The notes beneath the pieces are model-generated. The model worked only from the letters and a program-made list of their open reading frames with translations, had not been told where the DNA came from and did no database searches. Positions 16,187 to 24,736 of a DNA stretch of 64,000 bases are shown piece after piece (the first letter of the stretch is position 1; every line of letters starts with the position of its first letter). The stretch comes from Alphaproteobacteria bacterium (GTDB lineage Bacteria > Pseudomonadota > Alphaproteobacteria > UBA6615): NCBI GenBank assembly GCA_021774575.1, contig JAJFIX010000045.1, positions 206,561 to 270,560 of the forward strand, read 5' to 3'. Both the position numbers and the translations under genes were made by a program.

Positions 16187-17212
16187 TCAGCACCAGTCCA
16201 GCACGACCTTTCCCGAAAGGCCGGAATTCATAACTTCAAAACCGGTGGTATAATCGTCAACATCGAATTGATGGGTGCGGACCTCGGCCAGATCCAGGCC
16301 GCTTTGCAGCATCGCCACCATCTTGTACCAACTCTCGAATATCTCGCGGCCGTAAATGCCTTTGACCTGCAGTCCCTTGAGCACGATCTCCTTCCAATCA
16401 AAGCTGATATCGTGCGCGGGGATGCCGAGGGCGGCGATTTTTCCACCGTAATTCATTGCAGCCAGCAAATCCTTCAGCGCGCCGATATTGCCCGACATTT
16501 CCATTCCAACATCAAAACCTTCGGTCATCGAAAGCTCGGCCATGGCATCGCGGATCGAAGATGTGGCGACATTGACGGTCAGGGTCGCCCCCATCTTGCG
16601 GGCCAGGTCAAGGCGATAGTCATTGACGTCGGTAACAACGATATGGCGCGCGCCGACATGCCTAGCAATTGCCGCCGCCATCACGCCAATCGGTCCCGCC
16701 CCGGTGATCAGCACATCCTCGCCAACCAAATCAAAAGAAAGCGCGGTATGAGCGGCATTGCCAAAGGGGTCGAGAATAGTACCGGTATCGTCGTCTATAT
16801 TATCGGGAAGGGGAAATATGTTGGCCGCTGGAATAACCAAAAATTCGGCAAAACACCCCGCTCGATTAACTCCCACGCCAACCGTATTGCGGCAAAGATG
16901 CCGCCGGCCGGCACGGCAATTACGGCAATAGCCGCAGGTGATATGCCCCTCCCCCGAGACCCGGTCACCGGGCTTGAACCCATCGACCTCGCCGCCAGTT
17001 TCGACGACCACCCCTGAAAATTCATGACCGATAACCATTGGCACCGGTACCGTCGCCTTCGACCAGTCGTCCCAATTATAGATATGAATATCGGTACCGC
17101 AGATCGCCGTTTTGACAATTTTGATTTTTACGTCGTTATGCCCATAATCGGGTTCGGGCACGTCCTCCATCCAAATTCCCGGTTCGCTCTTTGCTTTGAC
17201 CAGCGCTTTCAT
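16187..17212 (-). CDS. tdh: L-threonine 3-dehydrogenase
   Basis: Zinc-dependent medium-chain dehydrogenase of 341 residues that oxidises L-threonine to 2-amino-3-ketobutyrate with NAD+. It shows the catalytic zinc site ([13 protein letters not shown], then GHEFSG), the structural zinc cysteines ([15 protein letters not shown]), and a Rossmann [13 protein letters not shown]. The length equals E. coli Tdh. Its start overlaps the kbl stop by four bases (ATGA), so kbl-tdh is one translationally coupled operon that converts threonine to glycine and acetyl-CoA. Confidence 0.95.
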   Translation of the reverse strand: MKALVKAKSEPGIWMEDVPEPDYGHNDVKIKIVKTAICGTDIHIYNWDDWSKATVPVPMVIGHEFSGVVVETGGEVDGFKPGDRVSGEGHITCGYCRNCRAGRRHLCRNTVGVGVNRAGCFAEFLVIPAANIFPLPDNIDDDTGTILDPFGNAAHTALSFDLVGEDVLITGAGPIGVMAAAIARHVGARHIVVTDVNDYRLDLARKMGATLTVNVATSSIRDAMAELSMTEGFDVGMEMSGNIGALKDLLAAMNYGGKIAALGIPAHDISFDWKEIVLKGLQVKGIYGREIFESWYKMVAMLQSGLDLAEVRTHQFDVDDYTTGFEVMNSGLSGKVVLDWC

Positions 17213-18426
17213 TTCTCGGTCCTTCCGCCTGACGAAATAATGCCGAGCTCGCGGCCAACCTTGGCAAAGGCTGTCAGGGCTTGTTCAATATGGTGCGTGG
17301 TGTGTGCAGCCGACATTTGCGTGCGGATACGAGCCGTTCCTTCGGGAACGACCGGATAGGAAAAACTCACTGCATAAACTCCCTGTTCAAATAACCCAGC
17401 CGCCATTTTCTGGGCCAGCACCGCGTCGCCGAGCATCACCGGAATGATCGGGTGAACCCCCGCCACGAGATCAAAGCCGAGGGTCTCCATTCCGGTGCGA
17501 AAGGCGCAGGCATTTTCGCTCAATTTCAGACGCATTTCCGACCCGCCCGCGACCATTTCGATTGCCTTGAGCGATGTCGCGGCAATAACCGGCGCGAGAC
17601 TGTTGGAAAATAGATAGGGGCGCGACCGCTGGCGCAACCAGGTGACAATTTGCCTGGAGGCCGCGGTAAAACCACCCGATGCGCCACCCAAAGCTTTGCC
17701 CAGCGTTCCAGTGACAATATCAATCCGGTCGCCCACCCCCCAGTGATCGGGCGTACCAGCGCCGTTTGGTCCGATAACCCCAAGCCCGTGGGAATCGTCG
17801 ACCATTACCATCGCGTCATACCGCTCGGCCAAATCGCAAATCATCGGCAAGTTGGCGAGGCTGCCATCCATCGAAAACACTCCGTCGGTCACAACCAGCC
17901 GAAACCGCTGGCCCGCGGCCCGCTGCAAGCACGCCTCAAGCTCCGCCATATCATTATTGGCATAAACGAAGCGTTTGGCCTTACACAGCCGGACACCATC
18001 GACGATGCTGGCATGGTTGAGCGCATCACTGATGACCGCGTCCTGGTCACTGAGCAGGGTCTCAAACAATCCGGTATTAGCGTCAAAACATGACCCGTAG
18101 AGGATCACGTCATCGGCCCGCAAGAACTCGGCGAGGGAGGTTTCAAGAGCCTTATGCACATTTTGGGTGCCGCAGATAAAGCGCACCGAAGACATGCCGT
18201 AACCAAAACGGTCGAGCGCCGCCTTCGCCGTTTCAATCAATATCGGATGGTTCGATAACCCAAGATAATTATTGGCGCAAAAATTGAGCATGTCACCTAC
18301 CGGCGCGTCGGCGACGTCAATACCGGCGCCCTGGGGCGATACGATTATGCGCTCGGCCTTGTACAGGCCCTGCGCTTTGAGAGCGGCAATTTGCCGGTCG
18401 AGATGATCCCGAATTTCCTCAGTCAC
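17209..18426 (-). CDS. kbl: 2-amino-3-ketobutyrate CoA ligase (glycine C-acetyltransferase)
   Basis: PLP enzyme of about 405 residues that cleaves 2-amino-3-ketobutyrate with CoA to glycine and acetyl-CoA, the second step of threonine breakdown. It is collinear with E. coli Kbl: [59 protein letters not shown] and the PLP-lysine loop [14 protein letters not shown]. The GTG at 18426 is chosen because AGGA lies eight bases upstream and the remaining N-terminus matches family length; the frame stays open to 18495. A 14-bp palindrome (18492-18505) lies about 66 bases upstream. Confidence 0.94.
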   Translation of the reverse strand: MTEEIRDHLDRQIAALKAQGLYKAERIIVSPQGAGIDVADAPVGDMLNFCANNYLGLSNHPILIETAKAALDRFGYGMSSVRFICGTQNVHKALETSLAEFLRADDVILYGSCFDANTGLFETLLSDQDAVISDALNHASIVDGVRLCKAKRFVYANNDMAELEACLQRAAGQRFRLVVTDGVFSMDGSLANLPMICDLAERYDAMVMVDDSHGLGVIGPNGAGTPDHWGVGDRIDIVTGTLGKALGGASGGFTAASRQIVTWLRQRSRPYLFSNSLAPVIAATSLKAIEMVAGGSEMRLKLSENACAFRTGMETLGFDLVAGVHPIIPVMLGDAVLAQKMAAGLFEQGVYAVSFSYPVVPEGTARIRTQMSAAHTTHHIEQALTAFAKVGRELGIISSGGRTEK

Positions 18427-18491
18427 GCCGAATATCCTCGCTGATGAGAAATACGAACACCGCATACTGACATGGGTTTGCCGACCAAGAT

Positions 18492-18505
18492 GCATTAATT
18501 AATGC
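18492..18505. promoter_or_regulatory. Perfect 14-bp palindrome GCATTAATTAATGC
   Basis: Self-complementary over all 14 bases, at the edge of the AT-rich spacer and about 66 bases upstream of the chosen kbl start. The position suits an operator for the kbl-tdh operon or a shared site in the divergent region. No regulator is encoded nearby. Confidence 0.35.
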
Positions 18506-18690
18506 GAAATAAATCGCCCTATTTTACATCACAATCAATAGATAATTGATAAATATTTATTTATAATTGGTAGTTTTTACTTAAATTATTTAAATAAATA
18601 ATAAGTTATTCACTAATGATAACAAATAATTAATAGTAAAACTAACTTTTTTTTAGCTTTTTCGTGCAATATTCATCTTGTTTTTGGATT
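18506..18690. other. Very AT-rich intergenic spacer
   Basis: The gap between kbl (start 18426) and parA-like (start 18756) is about 330 bases with no gene. Its core is mostly A and T, in sharp contrast to the GC-rich surroundings, and includes a 12-bp palindrome TTATTTAAATAA (18586-18597) and several TTTAT/AAATA runs. It must hold the promoters of both divergent units. It could also be a binding region for a nucleoid protein or for the ParA/RHH proteins, which is inference. I see no convincing -35/-10 pair. Confidence 0.6.
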
Positions 18691-18755
18691 GACCAATTTT
18701 GGGACCGGCGGAAGTCTAGGTAAAAGTGCCGGAAAACCATAAAGGAGGCCCGTTT

Positions 18756-19475
18756 ATGAAAGTCATTGCATTCGCGGCTCAAAAAGGAGGCACGGGCAAA
18801 ACCACCCTCTCCGGACATGTCGCGGTCGAGGCGGAGCGCCGGGGCGCCGGGCCGGTCGCCCTGATCGACACGGACCCCCAAGGCAGTCTATCCACCTGGT
18901 GGAATGCGAGAGCCAGCGCTACACCTGCCTTTGTCCGCACCTCAATCACTACTCTGGCCGATGATATTGATCATCTGCGGGCCGCCGGTATAGCCCTGAT
19001 TATCATCGACACGCCGCCCGCCATGACCAGGGCGATTAGAGATGTCGTGCTAAATTGCGACCTGGTTGTTATCCCGGTGCGACCGAGCCCCCACGATCTT
19101 GCGGCCGCAGGTGTGACCGTCGAGCTGGTGGAGGACCTGGCAAAGCCCCTGCTTTTTGTCGTCAATAGCGCCTCCAAGCGAGCCAAAATCACCAGTGAAG
19201 CGGCCATTGCCCTTTCTCAGCACGGCACGGTGGCGCCGACAGTGATCGGCAATCGCACAGATTTTGCATCGAGCATGATTGATGGGCGAACTGTCATGGA
19301 ATTGCCAAAGTCGCAAAGATCCGCCGAAGAAATTGGATCATTGTGGGCGTATATCGAAGATCGGCTGGATCGCACTGCCCCGACCGCCAGCATCGAGACT
19401 ATTCGCCCCTTAAACGGCTTTGGCGAGTTTCGTTTACGGCGAGATCGGTCCGCTCAGAATAGGAGTGTCCAATGA
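18756..19475 (+). CDS. ParA/MinD-family ATPase
   Basis: 239-residue partition-type ATPase. It has the deviant Walker A QKGGTGKTTLS with the signature lysine (Lys10) and catalytic-loop Lys15, a Walker A-prime region LIDTDPQGSLSTWW (37-50), and Walker B ALIIIDTPP (about 86-94). Such ATPases form dynamic dimers on nucleoid DNA and position plasmids, chromosomes or protein clusters. The ATG at 18756 follows a strong AAAGGAGG at 18741-18748. The stop overlaps the next start (ATGA). The partner genes are an RHH protein and a tail-anchored protein, with no ParB, so this is an orphan positioning system rather than the chromosomal parAB locus. Confidence 0.9.
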   Translation: MKVIAFAAQKGGTGKTTLSGHVAVEAERRGAGPVALIDTDPQGSLSTWWNARASATPAFVRTSITTLADDIDHLRAAGIALIIIDTPPAMTRAIRDVVLNCDLVVIPVRPSPHDLAAAGVTVELVEDLAKPLLFVVNSASKRAKITSEAAIALSQHGTVAPTVIGNRTDFASSMIDGRTVMELPKSQRSAEEIGSLWAYIEDRLDRTAPTASIETIRPLNGFGEFRLRRDRSAQNRSVQ

Positions 19476-19858
19476 GCTTTGACCCTCCAGCACGACTTAC
19501 CGGACAGCTACTTGCATCAAAGGGTGGCGCCATACCGGCAGGATGGGCCGCAACTGATCCCGTGACTGATCTAGTGGCCAAGCCGGTCGCCAATTTGACG
19601 GTCGTCGCGTCGCGCGATGATGCAAAAAGCGGTGGGCAACAGACAAAAACACCCACCGCATCAACAAAGGCCCGGGTCACACTGCGACTCGATCCTGAGC
19701 GGCATTTAAAGCTCAAACTTGCCGCTGCGCATTCGCGCATGAGCATCCAGGCAATGGTGACTGCAGCCGTCGACACCTATCTTGACCGGTCGGCGCCCAA
19801 TTTGTGCAACGGTTCCTGCGCATGCCTCAGCGGGCCCACCTCTCCAACAGGAAAATGA
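19472..19858 (+). CDS. Ribbon-helix-helix protein paired with the ParA ATPase
   Basis: 128-residue protein. Residues 67-105 (ARVTLRLDPERHLKLKLAAAHSRMSIQAMVTAAVDTYLD) fit a ribbon-helix-helix DNA-binding fold: a short beta strand with alternating polar residues, then two helices. Residues 1-65 look disordered, like the flexible N-termini of ParG/Omega-type partition partners that stimulate ParA ATPase. The C-terminal tail is cysteine-rich (LCNGSCAC). The start overlaps the parA stop by four bases. It may bind DNA as an adaptor or repressor of its own operon; both are inference. Confidence 0.65.
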   Translation: MSFDPPARLTGQLLASKGGAIPAGWAATDPVTDLVAKPVANLTVVASRDDAKSGGQQTKTPTASTKARVTLRLDPERHLKLKLAAAHSRMSIQAMVTAAVDTYLDRSAPNLCNGSCACLSGPTSPTGK

Positions 19859-19868
19859 GGAGGCGATT

Positions 19869-20171
19869 ATGACAAAGCCGAATACAGCAAATGGCAAGAC
19901 GCCAGAAAAAGTTCAGCCAGCCGCATCGCTCACCGGCGATTTCGTTCGACGGACGCGCAAACTGGCTGCGCATCAAGATTTGGCGCCAGCCAGCGGCGAT
20001 GCCGAAAAAAAATTCGCCGCCAGCGTTGACCTCGGCATGCCGGCGGTCTCTTTCAGATCGCCAATCAAGGCGTTGTGGCCAAAATCGAAGCGCATGCAGG
20101 AAATCACAATTGTCACCGGCAGTTTTTGCCTCGCAACGACCCTATATTCAGTCGTTGTCGCCATGGCCTAA
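19869..20171 (+). CDS. Small protein with C-terminal membrane anchor, third gene of the ParA module
   Basis: 100-residue protein of unknown family, in frame from ATG 19869 behind a strong TGAGGAGG site, ten bases after the RHH stop. Residues 1-70 are polar and basic; the last ~22 residues (ITIVTGSFCLATTLYSVVVAMA) form one hydrophobic helix ending at the stop, the pattern of a tail anchor with the rest in the cytosol. The tight spacing and strong ribosome site suggest it works with ParA and the RHH protein, possibly linking them to the membrane. Confidence 0.6.
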   Translation: MTKPNTANGKTPEKVQPAASLTGDFVRRTRKLAAHQDLAPASGDAEKKFAASVDLGMPAVSFRSPIKALWPKSKRMQEITIVTGSFCLATTLYSVVVAMA

Positions 20172-20192
20172 CTACCCCCAGTATCCTTGAGA

Positions 20193-20245
20193 GCCGCCCT
20201 TATAGTAGGACGTATCATTCACTGCAAATCTGCTATAAGGGCGGC
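20193..20245. promoter_or_regulatory. Long inverted repeat upstream of the amidohydrolase-dehalogenase genes
   Basis: Arms GCCGCCCTTATAG (20193-20205) and CTATAAGGGCGGC (20233-20245) are perfectly complementary over 13 bp; G-U pairs and two further Watson-Crick pairs extend the stem to about 17 bp around a 19-base loop. It sits in the 130-base gap after the tail-anchored gene and ends 56 bases before the amidohydrolase ATG. Neither strand shows a T run, so a plain intrinsic terminator is unlikely. A leader hairpin, a large operator, or a processed RNA structure are the options. Confidence 0.6.
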
Positions 20246-20301
20246 GGCCCCGGTCGGGACAATTCCGGCAAGGCGCCCCAGACGACGCAAAGGATATATG
20301 G

Positions 20302-21393
20302 ATGCTTTTCACTTGTTCGCCGCGCCCGGCGCAACGCGCCGCCGCTCACGGCCCAGCGACGGATCACGGCCACTCAGTGCCGGTCACAAATGGCAAAAAA
20401 TCACTCACTGTCGATATTCACTGCCACATCCACGTCCCGGCAGCCGATGCCATGCTCGCTGACTTGCCGCCGGAGAACCAAGCGCGGGCCTATGGCCAAG
20501 CGTCGACACTGACCGATGAGGTCAATCACCGGCTGCACGAAAAAATACTGCCCAAATTGACCGACGCCGAAACACGGATTGTCGATATGGATGCCAGCGG
20601 CATCGATATCCAGGCCATTTCGCCGTCGCCCTTCTATTATAACTATGCCTATCCCGACGATTTCACCCGATCCACCTGCAAACTAGTCAACGACACGGTC
20701 GCCGAGATGGTCGGATCCCATCCCGACCGATTTGTCGGCATGGGTACGGTGCCCTTGCAAAACAGTGAAATGGCGGTGACCGAACTCGACCGCTGCATCG
20801 ATGAGCTGGGCTTTAAAGGCATCGAGATTTCGACCAATGTGAACGGCACCGATTTAACCCGAGCCGGCCTGGAGGCCTTTTTTGCCCGGGCCGAAGAGCG
20901 TGGCATTCTGGTCTTTATTCACCCAATCGGCACCAGTTTCTCAGAACGGATGGGAGATCATTATTTCAACAATTTGATCGGGCATCCGCTGGAATCGGCC
21001 TTGGCCGTCGGCCATCTTGTATTCGACGGGTATTTAGAAACATATTCGGACCTCAAAATTTGTGTTGCCCATGGCGGTGGATATATCCCCGCTTATCCGG
21101 GCCGGTTTGATCATCCCTATCCGTTGCGTGAGGATTGTCGAATAAACATCCCCAAACCACCGTCGGATTATCTCAAAAAACTCTATTTCGACACGGTCGT
21201 TTTCTCCGAACACCAGTTGCGTCATCTCATCGAGATCTGGGGCGCCGATCATATTCTGCTCGGAACCGACTATCCTTACGACATGGCCGAACCCGACCCG
21301 GTGGGCCATATCAAATCGGTAGAAGGTCTTTCTGAATCCGACCGCAATCTGGTTGCCGGCGGCAATGCGGCACGGCTTCTGGGCCTTGCATGA
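20302..21393 (+). CDS. Amidohydrolase family protein, ACMSD-like (putative aromatic decarboxylase or hydrolase)
   Basis: Metal-dependent TIM-barrel enzyme of the ACMSD branch (amidohydrolase 2), about 363 residues. It has the HxH metal motif in VDIHCHIHVP (near residue 40), IFIHPIGT, a conserved VCVAHGGGYIPAYPGRFDH-like segment and the terminal GTDYPYDM (Asp metal ligand). Relatives decarboxylate aminocarboxymuconate semialdehyde, resorcylates and vanillates, or hydrolyse related lactones; which applies cannot be told. The start follows AAGGA. The N-terminal ~35 residues before KSLTVDIHCH look non-conserved, so a later start is possible. It precedes the reductive dehalogenase gene by at most 135 bases on the same strand. 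Confidence 0.82.
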   Translation: MLFTCSPRPAQRAAAHGPATDHGHSVPVTNGKKSLTVDIHCHIHVPAADAMLADLPPENQARAYGQASTLTDEVNHRLHEKILPKLTDAETRIVDMDASGIDIQAISPSPFYYNYAYPDDFTRSTCKLVNDTVAEMVGSHPDRFVGMGTVPLQNSEMAVTELDRCIDELGFKGIEISTNVNGTDLTRAGLEAFFARAEERGILVFIHPIGTSFSERMGDHYFNNLIGHPLESALAVGHLVFDGYLETYSDLKICVAHGGGYIPAYPGRFDHPYPLREDCRINIPKPPSDYLKKLYFDTVVFSEHQLRHLIEIWGADHILLGTDYPYDMAEPDPVGHIKSVEGLSESDRNLVAGGNAARLLGLA

Positions 21394-21528
21394 TACTTGA
21401 GGTGAGGCTGGCGCAAGCCCCATTGAGCCGCAATCCATTTGCGTGATAAAGTAAGCCTTCAGCGATCCGGTGGTGGCGGTGCCCCCCCGGATCGCGATAT
21501 TTCCCTGACTGAAAGTGCCGTCTCCAAA

Positions 21529-23754
21529 ATGTTGCTACGATCCACCGCCGAAGATAGATTGTATCATTTGAGCCAATATCCGATGGAGATATTGCCTCGG
21601 GACGAAGCCGTTCTGGCACGCGAAAACGAGCGCGCGCGAATTGTTGCCCCTCTCGATGAATCAACGCCGGAGAGCCCCCTGGGCCAAGCGGCCCGGACCT
21701 ACCGAACCTATTTTGCCGACATGCGCGACGGCCAACAGGCGCCAAAAATCGCCCCACTGCCCGAAGACACCGACCGGCGTACCGTCGACGTGAAGGGCTA
21801 TTGCTACTTTATGAATGCCGCCCTTGTTGGGATCTGTGATCTGCCAACATCGGCATTGGTCGATGGCATCGACGCGACCAGCCACAAACAGGCGATTGTA
21901 CTTTTAGTCGAGCGCGGCCGCACGCCCGAACGGTCGAGCCAGGCGTTCGGCTGGACCGCCGATGCGGTCGAAGAAGCCGCCGACATGCGGGCCGCCGAGA
22001 TCGCCATTTGCCTGGCCGGACATATCGGCCAGCTCGGCTTTTCCGCCCGAGCCCATTTCGCCGGCAATAGCGATGTTGATATCGAGCGTTTGGCGGTCTT
22101 GTCGGGCCTGGTTATTCGCGACGGCGGCACATTGCAATGCCCGTTCTTTGATCGCGACGACTATGTCCTGGCCGTTGTGTCCACAGATTATGCCCTGACC
22201 ACAGACCTGCCCTTGGCCAAAGAAGCGGTGAAAAAAGGCAAGGGTTTTGCCTATTGGCGCGGCGTCAACGGTGCCATGTCGGGGCGTGAGCGGCGACGGC
22301 GGGCGGGTCGAGAAACCCATATGAGTCGCTATCCGATGGAGCAGGTAAAGCGAGTCGACACGCCGACAACCCTGATCCTTGAAGACGAAGTGCCGCGTGT
22401 TTCCAAACGCGCCGCGTTTTTCGACCGCGCCTTGCGCGGGGATTTGGGCGACAAGGCGCAACGCGAGCGCCATCGTTTTGCCTTCAAGCAGCCTCACACA
22501 TCGGGCATGATGTCGGCTATGCGGGCGATGGTCCCCTACCAAGACGGCCCGGTCGCTGACACCGTCAGCCCGCTCATCGGATCGGACCCGGCGGCCAATA
22601 GTCGAGCCATCAAGTCACTATCTTACCTGCTCGGCGCGGACCTCACCGGTATTTGCGAAGCCAAGCGTTATGCGTGGGCATCCCACGATAATGACGGGAA
22701 GGAAATACCGGTCCGGCATAAATATGCCATCACCATGCTGATCGACCAAGAATACGACACCATGGAAGGGGCCAGTGGCGATGATTGGATCTCCGGCGCC
22801 CAGTCTATGCGCGGCTATTTGCGCGGCGCCGAAATCGCCGGAATTATGGGCGAAATGCTACGCGGCATGGGAGTCAGTGCCCGTTCGCAAACCAATGTCG
22901 ATTCTGAAGTTCTGCACATTCCCCTGATTCTGTGGGCCGGTCTTGGCGAAATGAGCCGGATCGGCGAATTGGTGCTCAACCCCTTTGTCGGGCCGCGCTT
23001 CAAATCAGTCGTACTGACAACCGACTTGCCCCTGGAAGTCGACAAGCCGATCGATTTCGGATTGCAGTATTTTTGCGAAAATTGCTGGAAATGCGCCCGC
23101 GAATGCCCGTGCGATGCCATCCCCCTCGGCGACAAAATCATGTTTAACGGCTATGAGATATGGAAAACCGATGTCGAGCGCTGCGGCCGCTATCGGCTGA
23201 CCAATGCGCGGGGATCGGCGTGTGGTCGCTGCATGAAGACGTGCCCGCTCAATAAGGTCACCACTGCCGACGGCCCACTGATGACCCGGGTCGCGAGTTG
23301 GTGCGGCGTCAATGCGCGATGGCTCAAACCTATTTTGGTGCCCATTGCCGTCAAGCTCGATGACTGGGTCGGCAACGGCAAGCGTAATCCGACCAAAAAA
23401 TGGTGGCTCGACCTGGAAGTGGTGGATGGGGTTTGCGTCGAGCCGAAAGGGGTCAATCGACGCGACATCGACGTCACGCGCAATATTGATCCGGCCAAAC
23501 AAAAAATGGCCGTTTATCCCGCCAATGTGATGCCCATCCCCAATGACAATAGACCCCAAACGGTTGATCGCAAAGCCGCCCTCGCCCAATGGGATAAGAT
23601 GGAAACACCCGCGCAGGCGCGGGCGCGTCATGCCAGAGGAGAACCGGCGCCGGACCATTACACACCGACACCGCCCGACCCCACCGGTCCCAAAGGCGAA
23701 AACGTAAAAACGACCGCCTATGATAGCACCTCAAAAAAAGACGTGGCACAATAA
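21529..23754 (+). CDS. Reductive dehalogenase domain-containing protein (cytoplasmic RdhA type)
   Basis: Cobalamin and iron-sulfur enzyme related to RdhA, which removes halogen from organohalides. From ATG 21529 it has 741 residues; the frame is open back to a TTG at 21439 (771 residues) and neither start has a good ribosome site. Two ferredoxin-like clusters are clear: C516-X2-C-X2-C-X3-CP, and C552 followed by C565-X2-C568-X3-C572-P. There is no Tat signal, unlike respiratory membrane RdhA enzymes, so a soluble catabolic type (as in NpRdhA) fits. Two similar halves (MxxYPME and LLVERGR or ITMLID regions) suggest a degenerate first half. The C-terminus lacks the flavin/ferredoxin-reductase domain of BhbA-type enzymes, so an external reductase is needed. 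It lies between an amidohydrolase and cysK-like genes. Confidence 0.85.
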   Translation: MLLRSTAEDRLYHLSQYPMEILPRDEAVLARENERARIVAPLDESTPESPLGQAARTYRTYFADMRDGQQAPKIAPLPEDTDRRTVDVKGYCYFMNAALVGICDLPTSALVDGIDATSHKQAIVLLVERGRTPERSSQAFGWTADAVEEAADMRAAEIAICLAGHIGQLGFSARAHFAGNSDVDIERLAVLSGLVIRDGGTLQCPFFDRDDYVLAVVSTDYALTTDLPLAKEAVKKGKGFAYWRGVNGAMSGRERRRRAGRETHMSRYPMEQVKRVDTPTTLILEDEVPRVSKRAAFFDRALRGDLGDKAQRERHRFAFKQPHTSGMMSAMRAMVPYQDGPVADTVSPLIGSDPAANSRAIKSLSYLLGADLTGICEAKRYAWASHDNDGKEIPVRHKYAITMLIDQEYDTMEGASGDDWISGAQSMRGYLRGAEIAGIMGEMLRGMGVSARSQTNVDSEVLHIPLILWAGLGEMSRIGELVLNPFVGPRFKSVVLTTDLPLEVDKPIDFGLQYFCENCWKCARECPCDAIPLGDKIMFNGYEIWKTDVERCGRYRLTNARGSACGRCMKTCPLNKVTTADGPLMTRVASWCGVNARWLKPILVPIAVKLDDWVGNGKRNPTKKWWLDLEVVDGVCVEPKGVNRRDIDVTRNIDPAKQKMAVYPANVMPIPNDNRPQTVDRKAALAQWDKMETPAQARARHARGEPAPDHYTPTPPDPTGPKGENVKTTAYDSTSKKDVAQ

Positions 23755-23782
23755 GTATTGCCGCCAACCGGAGCATCGTTCC

Positions 23783-24736
23783 TTGACCGAATTCCGCGGT
23801 AAAATATACGACGACATCACCCAAACTGTCGGCGCGACGCCGATGGTACGTATTCGCCAACTGGCGGATGAAGCCGGCTGTGTCGCCAAAATCGTCGCAA
23901 AGCTCGAATTTTTTAACCCCCTAAGCTCGGTCAAGGATCGCATTGGCGTCGCCATGGTCGAGGCAGGTGTGCGCGACGGCAAAATCGGCCCCAATACAGT
24001 TGTTGTCGAGCCGACTTCGGGCAATACAGGCATTGGGATCGCCTTTGCCTGTGCCGCCAAGGGCTTTAAATGCATCATCGTCATGCAAGATTCGATGTCG
24101 ATCGAACGGCGCAAAATGCTCGCCCATTTAGGCGCCCAGGTCGAATTGACCCCGGCGGCGGAACGGATGGTTGGATCGATCCGCCGGGCTAAGGAATTGG
24201 TCGAAGAATTGCCCGACGCCTATATGCCCATGCAATTTGAAAACCCGGCAAACCCAGAGATTCACCGCCGCACGACTGCCGAGGAAATCTGGCGCGACAC
24301 CGGCGGCAACGTCGATATTCTGGTTGCCGGGTCGGGCACTGGCGGCACAATTACTGGCACCACGGGCCAACTCAAAAAATACAATCCCGACCTAAAAGCC
24401 ATTGCGGTGGAACCTGCCAGCAGCCCAGTATTATCGGGCGGCGAACCGGGAAAACATAAGATCCAAGGCATGGGCCCAGGCTTCATTCCGGCAATTTTAG
24501 AGCGCGATCAAATCGACGAGATAATTCAAGTAACCGATGACGAGGCCTTCGCTATGGCGCGAAAATGCGCCGTCCTTGAAGGCATACCAGCCGGAATATC
24601 GTCGGGGGCGGCCCTGACAGCCGCATTACGCGTCGGCACCCGCCCGGAAATGGTGGGAAAACTGATCACCGTTATCCTGCCATCAAGCGCCGAGCGCTAT
24701 CAGTCCACGGAATTGTTCAGCAGCGATCAGTATTAG
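23783..24736 (+). CDS. cysK: Cysteine synthase A (O-acetylserine sulfhydrylase)
   Basis: PLP enzyme of about 317 residues making cysteine from O-acetylserine and sulfide. The PLP-lysine motif is NPLSSVKDRIG (Lys51), the substrate loop is PTSGNTGIGIAFACAAKG, and the glycine-rich phosphate loop is GSGTGGTITG; the C-terminus carries ISSGAAL. A TTG at 23783 preceded by GGAG gives the usual CysK N-terminus (FRGKIYDDITQTVGATPMV); the frame is also open to an ATG at 23720 that would overlap the dehalogenase gene. It follows that gene by 28 bases and may be co-transcribed. The stop overlaps that of the convergent FAD-subunit gene. Confidence 0.9.
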   Translation: MTEFRGKIYDDITQTVGATPMVRIRQLADEAGCVAKIVAKLEFFNPLSSVKDRIGVAMVEAGVRDGKIGPNTVVVEPTSGNTGIGIAFACAAKGFKCIIVMQDSMSIERRKMLAHLGAQVELTPAAERMVGSIRRAKELVEELPDAYMPMQFENPANPEIHRRTTAEEIWRDTGGNVDILVAGSGTGGTITGTTGQLKKYNPDLKAIAVEPASSPVLSGGEPGKHKIQGMGPGFIPAILERDQIDEIIQVTDDEAFAMARKCAVLEGIPAGISSGAALTAALRVGTRPEMVGKLITVILPSSAERYQSTELFSSDQY

